The position numbers and the translations under genes are program-made. This document shows, piece after piece, positions 50,749 through 59,881 of a stretch of DNA of 64,000 bases. The notes under the pieces were generated by a model. That model worked only from the letters and a program-made list of their open reading frames with translations, was not told the origin of the DNA and did no database searches. Position 1 is the stretch's first letter, and every line of letters begins with the position of its first letter. Source of the DNA: DATGUP01 sp035301265 (lineage in GTDB: Bacteria > Bacillota > Bacilli > Bacillales > Amphibacillaceae); the NCBI GenBank assembly GCA_035301265.1, contig DATGUP010000012.1, forward strand, positions 1-64,000, written 5' to 3'.

Positions 50749-51387
50749 CTACGTTGTTTGTAAAACTTGCTCCAATTTGCGCTTAACCCGCTGGAGAGCG
50801 TTATCAATCGATTTGACATGACGCTTTAATGCAACCGAAATTTCTTGATAAGAGCATCCGTCCAAATAAAGCTGCAACACTTTTCTTTCCAATTCGCTCA
50901 GCAGTTCCGATAACTTTTGCTCCATATCGCCATATTTTTCCTGATTGATCAGAAGGACTTGCGGGTCAGTTGCTTTGGATCCGGCTACAACATCGAGCAA
51001 AGTTCTGTCCGATTCTTCCTCATACATCGGCTTGTCCAACGATATATAGGAGTTAAGCGGAATATGTTTCTGCCTTGTCGCCGTTTTAATGGCGGTGATC
51101 ATCTGCCGTGTAACACATAGCTCAGCAAAAGCTTTGAACGAGGAAAGCTTATCCCGATCATAGTCGCGGATCGCTTTATAAAGCCCGATCATGCCTTCTT
51201 GGATAATGTCTTCCCTATCGGCACCGATTAAAAAATACGTTCGCGCTTTAGCTCTGACATAATTTTTATATTTTTGTATCAAAAAATCAAGCGCCTGCTT
51301 GTTGCCTTGATGGATGAGTTTGACAACATCGTCATCGTCTAGATGCTGAAACATCTGCTCATTCGCCTCGGCCAATTCCACACTCAC
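50749..51387 (-). CDS. sigH: RNA polymerase sigma-H factor
   Basis: 212 residues. Region 2 (FLIQKYKNYVRAKARTYFLI, DREDIIQEGMIGLYKAIRDY) and region 4 (LSELERKVLQLYLDGCSYQEIS...VKSIDNALQRVKRKL) are clear. SigH (Spo0H) starts transcription of early sporulation and competence genes. The GTG at 51387 has GGGAGG about ten bases upstream. The position before rpmG is that of B. subtilis. Confidence 0.97.
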   Translation of the reverse strand: MSVELAEANEQMFQHLDDDDVVKLIHQGNKQALDFLIQKYKNYVRAKARTYFLIGADREDIIQEGMIGLYKAIRDYDRDKLSSFKAFAELCVTRQMITAIKTATRQKHIPLNSYISLDKPMYEEESDRTLLDVVAGSKATDPQVLLINQEKYGDMEQKLSELLSELERKVLQLYLDGCSYQEISVALKRHVKSIDNALQRVKRKLEQVLQTT

Positions 51388-51428
51388 CCGGAAAAACCTC
51401 CCGACTATTGCGTCATTCGTGTAGCCAT

Positions 51429-51457
51429 ATTATACAGTAAGCGCTTGCTTGGGTCAA
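51429..51457 (-). promoter_or_regulatory. sigH promoter (sigma-A)
   Basis: TTGACC (51452-51457), a 17-base spacer ending in TG, and a perfect TATAAT (51429-51434) on the minus strand. An imperfect 18-bp palindrome (AATCGA-tacgtg-TCGATT, 51501-51518) lies 44 bases upstream. In B. subtilis this promoter is repressed by AbrB. Confidence 0.8.
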
Positions 51458-51523
51458 CAGACCGAGGCGGATAAATCCCGGCATGATGCGGCTCGAACCG
51501 AATCGATACGTGTCGATTATGGG

Positions 51524-51563
51524 AAAAAAGCCACACCTTTTTCAAGCAGGGATGGGGGCTTTC
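51524..51563 (-). terminator. Terminator after rae1
   Basis: AAAGCC (51558-51563 on minus) pairs with GGCTTT (51527-51532) across a long loop that holds further partial pairing, followed by TTTTTTCCC. It overlaps the rae1 stop region and separates it from sigH. Confidence 0.65.
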
Positions 51564-51565
51564 AT

Positions 51566-52075
51566 TTAACTTTCGCCGCGGCGCCATTTTTCAAAGCGTT
51601 CTAGAACGTCTTGCCGGATGGGTATTTTCGTTTGTGGTTTTTCTTTTCGATGTTTTTCGATCATACGGGTCATTTTCATTTGTGTGTTTTTTAATTCTGC
51701 ATACAATTCACGTGCTGACAGACGGAGAGCACCCTGGGCAAAAACCGTCCATTGCTCGGTATAATCGGATGTAGCTACATACACTTGCGTCTTTACATTT
51801 TTCAATGATTTGACCAATCTTTCAATACACTCATCCGCTGTTTCATTTTCTTTCGTATAAATAATTTCCACATTGTACTTTTGGTTTCTGCTCTCAGTTC
51901 CTCGGACGTAATAAGCATCAAAAACAATGATGACACGGTAGCCAGAATACGCCTGGAAATCCGCCATCAGTTCAATTAAACGATCGCGAGCTTGTCCAAT
52001 ATCGGCTTTCTTCAGCCGCTCTAATTCCTGCCATGCCCCGATAATATTATAGCCATCGACAACAATGATCACCAT
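51566..52075 (-). CDS. rae1: Rae1, ribosome-associated A-site endoribonuclease (YacP)
   Basis: 169 residues, NYN/PIN-like nuclease fold. VVDGYNIIGAW at the N-terminus, VIIVFDAYYV and VATSDYTEQWTVFAQGA carry the acidic active-site residues. B. subtilis Rae1 enters the ribosomal A site and cuts translated mRNAs. The start lies 3 bases after the rlmB stop. Confidence 0.93.
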   Translation of the reverse strand: MVIIVVDGYNIIGAWQELERLKKADIGQARDRLIELMADFQAYSGYRVIIVFDAYYVRGTESRNQKYNVEIIYTKENETADECIERLVKSLKNVKTQVYVATSDYTEQWTVFAQGALRLSARELYAELKNTQMKMTRMIEKHRKEKPQTKIPIRQDVLERFEKWRRGES

Positions 52076-52077
52076 GC

Positions 52078-52818
52078 CTACTCACCTAACGGATGCCTTT
52101 TCCGATAAACTTCATAAAGGAGTAAACTGCAGGAAACAGAAGCATTTAACGAGGAGACGCTACCGTGCATTGGAATCGTGACTATCCAATCGCATTTTTC
52201 CTTCACTCGCCTGCTAATCCCCTTTCCTTCATTACCGATAACAATCGCAAGCGGCAGCGTCCCCTCTAACGATCTATAATCTTCATCTCCGTCTAAATCC
52301 GATCCAATAACCCAAACATGTGCTTTTTTTAACCGATCGATCGTCTGGCTGATGTTCGTTACTCGCGCAACCGGTACATGTTCTAATGCACCAGCGGCTG
52401 TTTTAGAGACGGTAGCTGTAAGACTGACAGAGCGCCGTTTCGGAATGATAACACCATGTGCACCGACTGCATCAGCCGTGCGCAAGACAGAACCGAGATT
52501 GTGCGGATCCTCAAGTTCATCCAAAATGACGAAAAAAGGGGCTTCCTGTTTTTCTTCCGCCCGCTTCAACAAATCATCAAGTGTCCGATAGCGATAAGGA
52601 GCGACATAAGCGATAACTCCTTGGTGGTGGCCCGCTAATTGATCCAACTTCTTTTTCGGAACTTTTTGTACAATGGTCCCTGCCTCTTTGCTCATGCGGA
52701 TAAATTTTCGCTGCACATGCGGATTCAATTTTTCAGCGAGAAGCACTTTGTTAACGGACCGTCCCGATGTTAAAGCTTCCTCAACCGGATTTTTTCCGAT
52801 AATTATATCCTCACGCAT
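52078..52818 (-). CDS. rlmB: 23S rRNA 2'-O-methyltransferase RlmB-type (SPOUT)
   Basis: 246 residues: L30e-like substrate-binding N-terminal domain and a SPOUT methyltransferase domain with motif 1 DPHNLGSVLRTADA, motif 2 IVIGNEGKGIS and motif 3 IPMHGSVSSLNASVS, which form the trefoil knot. The B. subtilis counterpart (YacO) methylates G2251 of 23S rRNA. It overlaps mrnC by 8 bases. Confidence 0.94.
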   Translation of the reverse strand: MREDIIIGKNPVEEALTSGRSVNKVLLAEKLNPHVQRKFIRMSKEAGTIVQKVPKKKLDQLAGHHQGVIAYVAPYRYRTLDDLLKRAEEKQEAPFFVILDELEDPHNLGSVLRTADAVGAHGVIIPKRRSVSLTATVSKTAAGALEHVPVARVTNISQTIDRLKKAHVWVIGSDLDGDEDYRSLEGTLPLAIVIGNEGKGISRRVKEKCDWIVTIPMHGSVSSLNASVSCSLLLYEVYRKRHPLGE

Positions 52819-53218
52819 TGGATCCCTTCTCTCTTGCAGAAAATTGAATAGCTTGCATCAGCAATTCCTCAAGGCGCACAGTGTTCCCTGATAAATAGTG
52901 GTAGCCAATCAACGCCTCAAACGCTGTACTATACCGGTATGTCTGCACGTCCGTATTTTTAGGGATGGCACCGGATTTAGCGTTTCGACCTCGCCGTGCC
53001 ACCGTCTTTTCATACTCAGTTAAAACGCCGTTACGCAACCAATGTAGAAGGACAGAAGCTTGGGCTTTGGCAGAAACAAAAGCAACGGCCTGTTGATGCA
53101 GCGCATTAGGCTTTACCTCGCCCGAGTAAAGCAAGTATTCCCTGACGCGGACTTCATAAACAGCATCACCCATATAAGCAAGGGCCAGGCTATTCATTTG
53201 CTTAACATCGAGCGTCAT
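52811..53218 (-). CDS. mrnC: Mini-ribonuclease III
   Basis: 135 residues: a lone RNase III catalytic domain without the double-stranded-RNA-binding domain. LALAYMGDAVYE (Asp18) and FEALIGYHYL carry the metal ligands. In B. subtilis it matures 23S rRNA with L3 as partner. The ATG at 53218 overlaps the cysS stop by four bases. Confidence 0.95.
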   Translation of the reverse strand: MTLDVKQMNSLALAYMGDAVYEVRVREYLLYSGEVKPNALHQQAVAFVSAKAQASVLLHWLRNGVLTEYEKTVARRGRNAKSGAIPKNTDVQTYRYSTAFEALIGYHYLSGNTVRLEELLMQAIQFSAREKGSNA

Positions 53219-54621
53219 GACTGCTTCCTTTTCCACCGCACGCCTTGTGGGGTATCTTCGAGAATAATATTTTTTTCCTTCAACCGATCTCTGATTTCAT
53301 CAGCTTTGGCAAAATCACGGTTCTTCCGCGCTTCGTCTCGCTCCTCGATCAATGCTTCGATCTCAGCATCAAGCAGCTCCTCTTCCACTTCCACGTGGAT
53401 ACCGAGAACATCCAAGCTCGTTTTGATTAATGATTGAAATGCCTCGATAACTTTACGAGAAGTTTGTCTGGATTGCAAATAAAGATTGGCTTCTTTTGTT
53501 ACATCGAACAAGACAGCGATGGCGTTAGCTGTATTAAAATCATCATCCATCTCCGCTTCAAATGCTCGTCTAAAACCATCGATTTTAGCCAACCACTCGT
53601 CTGTATCCCGGGCTAAATTCATGCTCGCTTGCTTGCGATGTTCCAAGTTGAAATAAGCCGTTCGAATGCGTTCGAGACTGTTTTTCGCCCCTTCCAGAAG
53701 CTCGTCGGTAAAGTTGATCGGATGGCGATAATGCACACTGAGCATGAAAAAGCGGACGGCTTCCGGATCGTGCTGTTTGATTAAATCGCGCGTTAAAATA
53801 AAGTTGCCGAGCGATTTGGACATTTTCTCGTCGTTGATGTTGATATAGCCATTATGCATCCAATAATTGGCGAATGGTTGCCCGTTACATGCTTCAGACT
53901 GGGCGATTTCATTTTCATGATGGGGAAATGTTAAATCCTGTCCGCCTGCATGAATATCGATCGTTTCACCAAGGTATTTTTTAGCCATCGCCGAGCATTC
54001 GATATGCCAGCCAGGTCTGCCCTTTCCCCACGGAGAATCCCAGGCAATTTCGCCTTCTTTCGCTTGTTTCCATAAGGTAAAATCGAGCGGATCTAACTTT
54101 TTCTCACCTACCTGGATTCTCGCGCCCGCACGCAGCTCATCAATCGATTGATGGGACAGTTTCCCATACCCGTCGAATGCCCGTGGTTTGAAATATACAT
54201 CGCCATCGACTTCATAGGCATAACCCTTAGCAATTAATTCTTCAATGAAAGAAATAATTTCATCCATCGTCTCTGTCACACGCGGGTTCCAAGTTGCATC
54301 TTTCACACCTAAGGCACGGACATCCTCGAGATATGCATCGATAAACCGGCTCGTTATCGTTTGGACAGGCTCATTCATGTCGTGTGCCGCTTTGATGATT
54401 TTATCATCAACGTCGGTAAAGTTTAAAACATAGTCGACATCATACCCTTTATATTCAAAATAACGACGTACCGTATCGAATACAACAGCGGGGCGCGCAT
54501 TGCCGATATGAATATAGTTATAAACGGTTGGACCGCATACGTACATTTTCACCTTGTCTTCTTCAAGTGGTTGGAAGACTTCTTTCTTTCGGGTTAATGT
54601 GTTATAAATCGTGATCGACAT
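53215..54621 (-). CDS. cysS: Cysteinyl-tRNA synthetase
   Basis: 468 residues, class I. HIGH motif HIGN (38-41), zinc Cys29 in VCGPTVYN, HAGGQDLTFPHHENEIAQSE, and KMSKSLGN near 268. The start overlaps the cysE end by 20 bases, as in other cysE-cysS operons. It is controlled by the Cys T-box upstream of cysE. Confidence 0.98.
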   Translation of the reverse strand: MSITIYNTLTRKKEVFQPLEEDKVKMYVCGPTVYNYIHIGNARPAVVFDTVRRYFEYKGYDVDYVLNFTDVDDKIIKAAHDMNEPVQTITSRFIDAYLEDVRALGVKDATWNPRVTETMDEIISFIEELIAKGYAYEVDGDVYFKPRAFDGYGKLSHQSIDELRAGARIQVGEKKLDPLDFTLWKQAKEGEIAWDSPWGKGRPGWHIECSAMAKKYLGETIDIHAGGQDLTFPHHENEIAQSEACNGQPFANYWMHNGYININDEKMSKSLGNFILTRDLIKQHDPEAVRFFMLSVHYRHPINFTDELLEGAKNSLERIRTAYFNLEHRKQASMNLARDTDEWLAKIDGFRRAFEAEMDDDFNTANAIAVLFDVTKEANLYLQSRQTSRKVIEAFQSLIKTSLDVLGIHVEVEEELLDAEIEALIEERDEARKNRDFAKADEIRDRLKEKNIILEDTPQGVRWKRKQS

Positions 54622-55270
54622 GATGCATCCCCTCTTTCAATTTCTCCAATTCTTCTTTTAACGAATCAATTTCTTTTTGCAATTGCTCACAGCGTTCTTT
54701 AAAGGGATCAGGCAGTTTATGGTGATCCAAATCTTTGCGCACTTTCTTCCCGTGCTGTTTGACGACTGTCCCCGGGATCCCGACAACAGTAGCATGGTCG
54801 GGGACATCTTTTAGCACAACCGATCCGGCGCCGATTTTGGCGCTTTCTCCAATCGTAATAGAGCCGAGTACTTTAGCTCCTGTTGCAATCAATGCATTGT
54901 TCTTAATCGTCGGGTGACGCTTTCCCTTTTCTTTTCCTGTACCACCTAAAGTGACACCTTGAAAAACAGTGACATCATCGCCGATTTCGCACGTCTCACC
55001 GATCACCACTCCCATGCCATGATCAATGAAAAAGCGCCGACCGATTTGCGCACCGGGATGGATTTCAATCCCGGTCAAAAAGCGACTCATTTGCGAGATC
55101 GCCCGTGCGATAAAGTATAGCTTTCGCTTGTAAAATGCATGGGCCACCCGGTGCAACCAAACAGCGTGCAGTCCCGAATAGGTCAAAAACACCTCTAGAT
55201 ATGTCCGTGCGGCCGGATCTTGCTCAAAGACGACATCCATATCCTCTTTCATCCGCTTAAACAACTCCAT
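54602..55270 (-). CDS. cysE: Serine O-acetyltransferase
   Basis: 222 residues: N-terminal helical domain, then left-handed parallel beta-helix hexapeptide repeats (IHPGAQIGRRFFIDHG, GETCEIGDDVTVFQGVTLGG) with catalytic His in the DHG motif. It makes O-acetylserine, the cysteine precursor. A long helical C-terminal extension (residues 180-222) is rich in Glu and Lys. GGGAGG lies 8 bases before the ATG. Confidence 0.97.
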   Translation of the reverse strand: MELFKRMKEDMDVVFEQDPAARTYLEVFLTYSGLHAVWLHRVAHAFYKRKLYFIARAISQMSRFLTGIEIHPGAQIGRRFFIDHGMGVVIGETCEIGDDVTVFQGVTLGGTGKEKGKRHPTIKNNALIATGAKVLGSITIGESAKIGAGSVVLKDVPDHATVVGIPGTVVKQHGKKVRKDLDHHKLPDPFKERCEQLQKEIDSLKEELEKLKEGMHHVDHDL

Positions 55271-55334
55271 GACATAAACCTCCCTTGCCCGGGTATTTCC
55301 TAACAGGACGGCGGCCCAATATTAAGTATCAAGC

Positions 55335-55595
55335 AAAAAAGCGTCCCTGTGCAATTCGAGCACAGAGACGCAGGCGCGCGGTTCCACTCTGTTTGGAGAA
55401 AAAACTCCCAACTTGTACTCGCATTAACGGCCGAGTCGCCGCCGTCGTATACTCGTTTTTCTTTCCACGACGGACTCCGAGGGGCATTTCGAAAACGAGG
55501 CCTGAAATCACTCGCAGCCTATGGTGATTCTCTCTGGACAGGCGCTGGCGTTTTCTACTTTTCCTCATCAACGTTCCGTATAAAAGTTGTTTGAT
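55335..55595 (-). promoter_or_regulatory. T-box riboswitch (cysteine) upstream of cysE-cysS
   Basis: The T-box sequence AGAGTGGAACCGCG (55377-55390 on minus) is followed by a perfect terminator: GCGTC-CTGTGC and GCACAG-GACGC arms (55341-55371), then TTTTTT (55335-55340). A long stem I lies upstream; the likely specifier is TGC (Cys) at 55494-55496 in GAAATGCC. Uncharged tRNA-Cys would stabilise the antiterminator and turn on cysE-cysS. Confidence 0.92.
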
Positions 55596-55601
55596 ACGTT
55601 T

Positions 55602-55630
55602 ACTATATTACAATATTAACAATTTGTGAA
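55602..55630 (-). promoter_or_regulatory. Promoter of the cysE-cysS T-box transcript
   Basis: TTCACA (55625-55630), a 17-base spacer and TATAGT (55602-55607) on the minus strand, just after the gltX stop. Transcription would begin near 55595. Confidence 0.7.
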
Positions 55631-55640
55631 AGAAATGAGC

Positions 55641-57110
55641 TTAACCCCCAAGTTTGTTTAAAATATGATCGAGGCGTGCTAAAACAACATCTTTTCCTAG
55701 CAATTCAATTGCAAACGGAAGTTCTGGCCCGTGCGTCTCGCCAGTCACAGCCGCCCGAATCGGCATGAATAGCTTTTTCCCGCGTTGTTTTGTTTCTTTC
55801 TGTGTTGCTTTCAGTTCGGCTTTGATCGTATCTTTATTAAACTCATCCAGATGTATCAATTTGTCTGTGAAAACTTGCAGCACTTCTATGACCTGTTCTC
55901 CGCGCAAAACGTCCATAATCTCTTCGTCATAAGAAATATCCGTTTTGAAAAAGAGTTCGGTCAACTCGACAATCTCTGCACCATAGCTGAGCTGATCTTT
56001 GTAGAGAGCGATCAGTTTCTCTGCCCATTTTCGCGTGTCATCATCCATGTTTTCCGGCACGCGCCCAGCATCGATCAAATGCGGTAGCGTAATTTCGATA
56101 ACCGTCTCAAGATCAGCAGCTTTAATATATTGATTGTTCATCCACTGCAATTTTTTCGGATCAAAAACAGCTGGGGATATCGATAGGCGATCGGGGTCAA
56201 AAATGTCGATTAGTTTTTCCCGATCAAAGATTTCTTCCTCACCGCCGGGAGACCATCCGAGCAATGTAATAAAGTTGAAAAGAGCCTCGGGAAGATAGCC
56301 GAGATGGTCGTATTGTTCAATAAACTGAATGATGTGCTCATCCCGCTTGCTTAGTTTTTTACGGTCCTCATTCAAGATCAATGTCATATGGCCGAATTTC
56401 GGCGGCGTCCAGCCAAATGCTTCGTAGATCATCATCTGTTTTGGGGTGTTGGAAATATGCTCTTCGCCTCGAAGCACGTGAGAAATGTTCATTAAATGAT
56501 CATCGATCGCCGCTGCGAAGTTATACGTTGGTGTGCCATTTTTCTTCACGATCACCCAATCGCCGAAATCGCTCGATTCAAACGTAATCGGGCCTCTGAC
56601 GATATCGTGAAATGTATACGTTTTGTCATCGGGTACACGCAGACGGATGCTCGGTTTCCGCCCTTCTTTCTCAAACCGGGCGATGTCTTCTGCAGTCAGA
56701 TGACGATGGGCACCGGAGTATTTCGGAACTTCGCCGCGCGCCCGCTGTTCTTCACGCTCGGCTTCCAGCTCATCCTCAGTCATATAACATTTGTAGGCCA
56801 AGCCACGCGCTAAAAGTTCATCGGCATATTTTTGGTAAATATCGAGCCGTTCCATCTGTCGGTACGGTCCGTACGCTCCGCCGACATCGACACCTTCATC
56901 CCATTCAATGCCAAGCCAGCGCAAGTATTTCAGCTGGCTTTGCTCGCCCCCTTCCACATTCCTTTTTTCATCGGTATCCTCGATACGAATGACCATCGTT
57001 CCATTAAAATGTTTAGCATATAAATAGTTAAATAGTGCTGTACGCGCGTTACCGATATGCAAATTTCCCGTCGGACTCGGCGCATAACGAACACGGACTT
57101 GATCTGTCAT
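55641..57110 (-). CDS. gltX: Glutamyl-tRNA synthetase
   Basis: 489 residues, class I. APSPTGNLHIGNARTALF (HIGH motif HIGN at 18-21) and KLSKRDEHI are intact. In Bacilli GltX also charges tRNA-Gln, and the product is amidated by GatCAB. AAAGGGGAAG precedes the ATG. Directly upstream is yacL: the ispD-ispF pair found here in B. subtilis is absent. Confidence 0.98.
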   Translation of the reverse strand: MTDQVRVRYAPSPTGNLHIGNARTALFNYLYAKHFNGTMVIRIEDTDEKRNVEGGEQSQLKYLRWLGIEWDEGVDVGGAYGPYRQMERLDIYQKYADELLARGLAYKCYMTEDELEAEREEQRARGEVPKYSGAHRHLTAEDIARFEKEGRKPSIRLRVPDDKTYTFHDIVRGPITFESSDFGDWVIVKKNGTPTYNFAAAIDDHLMNISHVLRGEEHISNTPKQMMIYEAFGWTPPKFGHMTLILNEDRKKLSKRDEHIIQFIEQYDHLGYLPEALFNFITLLGWSPGGEEEIFDREKLIDIFDPDRLSISPAVFDPKKLQWMNNQYIKAADLETVIEITLPHLIDAGRVPENMDDDTRKWAEKLIALYKDQLSYGAEIVELTELFFKTDISYDEEIMDVLRGEQVIEVLQVFTDKLIHLDEFNKDTIKAELKATQKETKQRGKKLFMPIRAAVTGETHGPELPFAIELLGKDVVLARLDHILNKLGG

Positions 57111-57161
57111 GGGGCTTCCCCTTTCTATACGTTAAAAGCAAAATGTTTTCGTCTCATGAAG

Positions 57162-57194
57162 AAAAAGCGATAACACCCCTTGTTATCACTTTTT
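57162..57194 (-). terminator. Terminator between yacL and gltX
   Basis: AAAAAGTGATAACA and TGTTATCGCTTTTT (one G-U pair, A-rich and U-rich ends) form a long stem with a short GGGG loop, followed by CTTC on the minus strand. It can work in both directions. A TTGAAA-17-TATAAC promoter candidate (57208-57236) overlaps the yacL end upstream of it. Confidence 0.8.
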
Positions 57195-57219
57195 ATATCC
57201 ATTATAAGTTATACCTTTT

Positions 57220-58320
57220 TTATTGTGCTTTTTCAAGTAATTTCGGCTTGGCAAAAATCATCCGGCCTGCAGACGTCTGTAGAACACTTGTAATTAACAC
57301 TTCTATTTTCTTACCGATGTAATCCCGGCCTTCCTCAACGACAATCATCGTCCCGTCATCCAAATAAGCGACACCTTGATCCTGTTCTTTTCCATCCTTG
57401 ATCACGTGTACAACGAGCTCTTCACCAGGTAAAACAACCGGTTTAACCGCATTTGCAAGGTCGTTAATATTAAGAACACTCACACCTTGCAAGTCACACA
57501 CTTTATTCAAGTTAAAGTCATTTGTAACAACAATGCCATCGATCACTTTGGCAAGCTTGATCAGTTTGCTATCCACTTCGCTGATGTCTGCAAAATCGCC
57601 TTCGTAAATTTGCACTTCCACTGGCAATTCTTTTTGAATCCGATTCAAAACATCAAGTCCGCGCCGGCCTCTGTTACGTTTTAATACATCTGAGGAATCA
57701 GCGATGTGCTGAAGTTCACCAAGAACAAACTGCGGAATAACGAGCGTTCCTTCCAAAAAATTCGTCTGACAAATATCTGCGATCCGTCCGTCGATGATCA
57801 CACTTGTGTCGAGTATTTTCGGCTTTGGGTTCTTCTCTTCTTTTTTCTCTTCATCGACTGTTTTGCGCCGGTCGCGATCTTTCCGGTTCACATTCAATAA
57901 ATTCACAAACTCTTCCCGACGCCTAAACCCGACTTGAAAGCCGAAATAACCGAGCAAAATCGTTAAAAAAAGCGGAATGATTTGCGAGACGATTTGCAAA
58001 TTAATATACCGCAATGGAATTGTAATCAAATAGGCGATCACAAGCCCAATGATCAGGCCGAGACTGCCGAAAAACAGATCGCCAACCGGAACCTTAACAA
58101 GTCCGTCTTCCACCCATCGCAAAAAATTGACAATGTAATCTGCCAAAAAATACGAAAATAGAAATAAAATAATAGCACCCAATATTAGGCCTAAATAGGG
58201 TGATGCTAACCAATGCGTTTCCGGAAAATTTAAAAGTTGGACGATATCGGGAATATATAGATAGCCTATGGTACCACCGGTAATAACAAAAAATAAATGT
58301 ACGATTTTTTTAAACAACAT
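57220..58320 (-). CDS. YacL, membrane PIN-TRAM domain protein
   Basis: 366 residues: four N-terminal transmembrane helices (about 5-130), a charged linker, a PIN nuclease domain (ILDTSVIIDGRIADI; GIVVTNDFNLNKV with acidic residues) and a C-terminal TRAM domain. The biochemical role is not established. The ATG at 58320 has AGGAGG five to six bases upstream. In B. subtilis it follows disA; here it follows radA directly. Confidence 0.93.
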   Translation of the reverse strand: MLFKKIVHLFFVITGGTIGYLYIPDIVQLLNFPETHWLASPYLGLILGAIILFLFSYFLADYIVNFLRWVEDGLVKVPVGDLFFGSLGLIIGLVIAYLITIPLRYINLQIVSQIIPLFLTILLGYFGFQVGFRRREEFVNLLNVNRKDRDRRKTVDEEKKEEKNPKPKILDTSVIIDGRIADICQTNFLEGTLVIPQFVLGELQHIADSSDVLKRNRGRRGLDVLNRIQKELPVEVQIYEGDFADISEVDSKLIKLAKVIDGIVVTNDFNLNKVCDLQGVSVLNINDLANAVKPVVLPGEELVVHVIKDGKEQDQGVAYLDDGTMIVVEEGRDYIGKKIEVLITSVLQTSAGRMIFAKPKLLEKAQ

Positions 58321-58400
58321 TGTCACCTCCTATTGTCTATTATGGCCCGATTTACAGAAAAATAACCGAAATTACTATAAAATACCAGTAACTCATATCA

Positions 58401-58429
58401 ATAATAGCACAGCAATAAAAATGAGTCAA
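58401..58429 (-). promoter_or_regulatory. yacL promoter (sigma-A)
   Basis: TTGACT (58424-58429), a 17-base spacer and TATTAT (58401-58406) on the minus strand, in the radA-yacL gap where disA would be expected. No terminator is clear after radA. Confidence 0.75.
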
Positions 58430-58507
58430 TTGAATAAAAATTAAATTTTACCATAATACTTTTCCAATGTCAATTTGTTTTTTACGAAAATCTTGTTCTT
58501 TTGACAA

Positions 58508-59881
58508 TTATCGCGATAACCCAACTTCCATCGCTTCTAAGACAGTGCTGACTCCAATAACTTGGACCTCATCTGGGGCTTGCCATCCATCTAAATTATT
58601 GTCGGGACAAATAACGCGTTTAAATCCGAGCTTCGCGGCTTCCTGTACACGTTGTTGAATGCGGGATACCCGCCGAATTTCTCCTGTTAATCCGACTTCG
58701 CCGATAAAAACGTCGTTGGCTTGTGTCGACTGATCGCGGAAACTGGAAGCGATGCTGATCGCGATAGCTAGATCAATCGCCGGCTCATCCAGTTTGACAC
58801 CACCAGCCACCTTGACGTAAGCATCTTGGTTTTGCAACATGAGCCCGACGCGCTTTTCCAAAACCGCCATTAACAGCGGAATTCGATTATAGTCAATTCC
58901 TGTCGCCATCCGTCGTGGATTGCCGAAGCTTGTCGGTGAAATGAGCGCCTGAATCTCCACAAGGACGGGCCTTGTCCCTTCCATCGATGCGACAACAGTC
59001 GAACCAGCCGCACCTTGCGAACGTTCCTCGAGAAAAATTTCCGATGGATTCATGACTTCACACAAACCTTGTTCTTTCATTTCAAAAATACCCATTTCAT
59101 TCGTGCTGCCGAAACGGTTTTTAACCCCGCGTAAAATCCGGTATGTGTGATGTCGCTCCCCTTCAAAATACAGTACCGTATCCACCATATGCTCAAGCAT
59201 CCGCGGCCCGGCTATGGCCCCTTCTTTTGTAACATGACCGACAATAAAAATAGGGATGCCACGCGTTTTACCGATTTTCATCAGTTCGCTCGTGCACTCG
59301 CGCACCTGTGCTACACTGCCCGGCGCGCTGGATACGTCTTCACGAAAAACTGTTTGAATCGAATCGATAATCACCAATGACGGGTTAATGCGTTCGATAT
59401 GGCTGGTGATGTTCAACAAATTTGTTTCCGCCAGGACATAAAGGGAGTTCGCTTCGATGCCCAGTCGATCGGCACGCAGTTTCGTCTGTCTTGTCGATTC
59501 TTCGCCGGAGACGTACAAAACCGTCATCTGTTTTTCCGCCAGCTGCGATGAAACTTGCAATAGAAGTGTTGACTTACCGATGCCCGGATCCCCACCGATT
59601 AACACGAGGGACCCTGGTACAATACCTCCGCCCAGAACTCGGTTCAATTCATTCATAGCTGTCATGATACGCGGTTCTTTTTGCGTCTCGATAGCAGTAA
59701 TCTTTTCAGGTTTTGATCCGTAACCCGCACTTCTGTTAAGCGTCTGTCCAGATATTGTGCTTTTTGTGTCCAATTCCTCAACCAATGTGTTCCAATTATG
59801 GCAGCCGGGACATTTTCCCATCCATTTAAGCGATTCATAACCACAAGCTTGACAAACATACTTTGTTTTTCGTTTTACCAC
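58508..59881 (-). CDS. radA: DNA repair protein RadA
   Basis: 457 residues: N-terminal zinc finger (CQACGYESLKWMGKCPGC), RecA-like ATPase with Walker A GGDPGIGKST, the RadA-specific KNRFG motif (GVKNRFGST) and a C-terminal Lon-like domain. It is a branch-migration helicase in recombination. The GTG at 59881 has AGGAG about nine bases upstream; an ATG three codons before sits too close to that site. Last gene seen of the mcsA-mcsB-clpC-radA operon before the yacL promoter. Confidence 0.97.
   Translation of the reverse strand: MVKRKTKYVCQACGYESLKWMGKCPGCHNWNTLVEELDTKSTISGQTLNRSAGYGSKPEKITAIETQKEPRIMTAMNELNRVLGGGIVPGSLVLIGGDPGIGKSTLLLQVSSQLAEKQMTVLYVSGEESTRQTKLRADRLGIEANSLYVLAETNLLNITSHIERINPSLVIIDSIQTVFREDVSSAPGSVAQVRECTSELMKIGKTRGIPIFIVGHVTKEGAIAGPRMLEHMVDTVLYFEGERHHTYRILRGVKNRFGSTNEMGIFEMKEQGLCEVMNPSEIFLEERSQGAAGSTVVASMEGTRPVLVEIQALISPTSFGNPRRMATGIDYNRIPLLMAVLEKRVGLMLQNQDAYVKVAGGVKLDEPAIDLAIAISIASSFRDQSTQANDVFIGEVGLTGEIRRVSRIQQRVQEAAKLGFKRVICPDNNLDGWQAPDEVQVIGVSTVLEAMEVGLSR

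Noticed and set aside
55329..55594. Open frames on both strands in the gltX-cysE gap
   Set aside because: The sequence is explained by the T-box leader and its terminator.
57208..57236. Promoter TTGAAA-17-TATAAC for gltX at the yacL end
   Set aside because: A strong terminator lies directly downstream of it, so it would give only a short transcript unless attenuation is involved. It is not listed as a separate feature.
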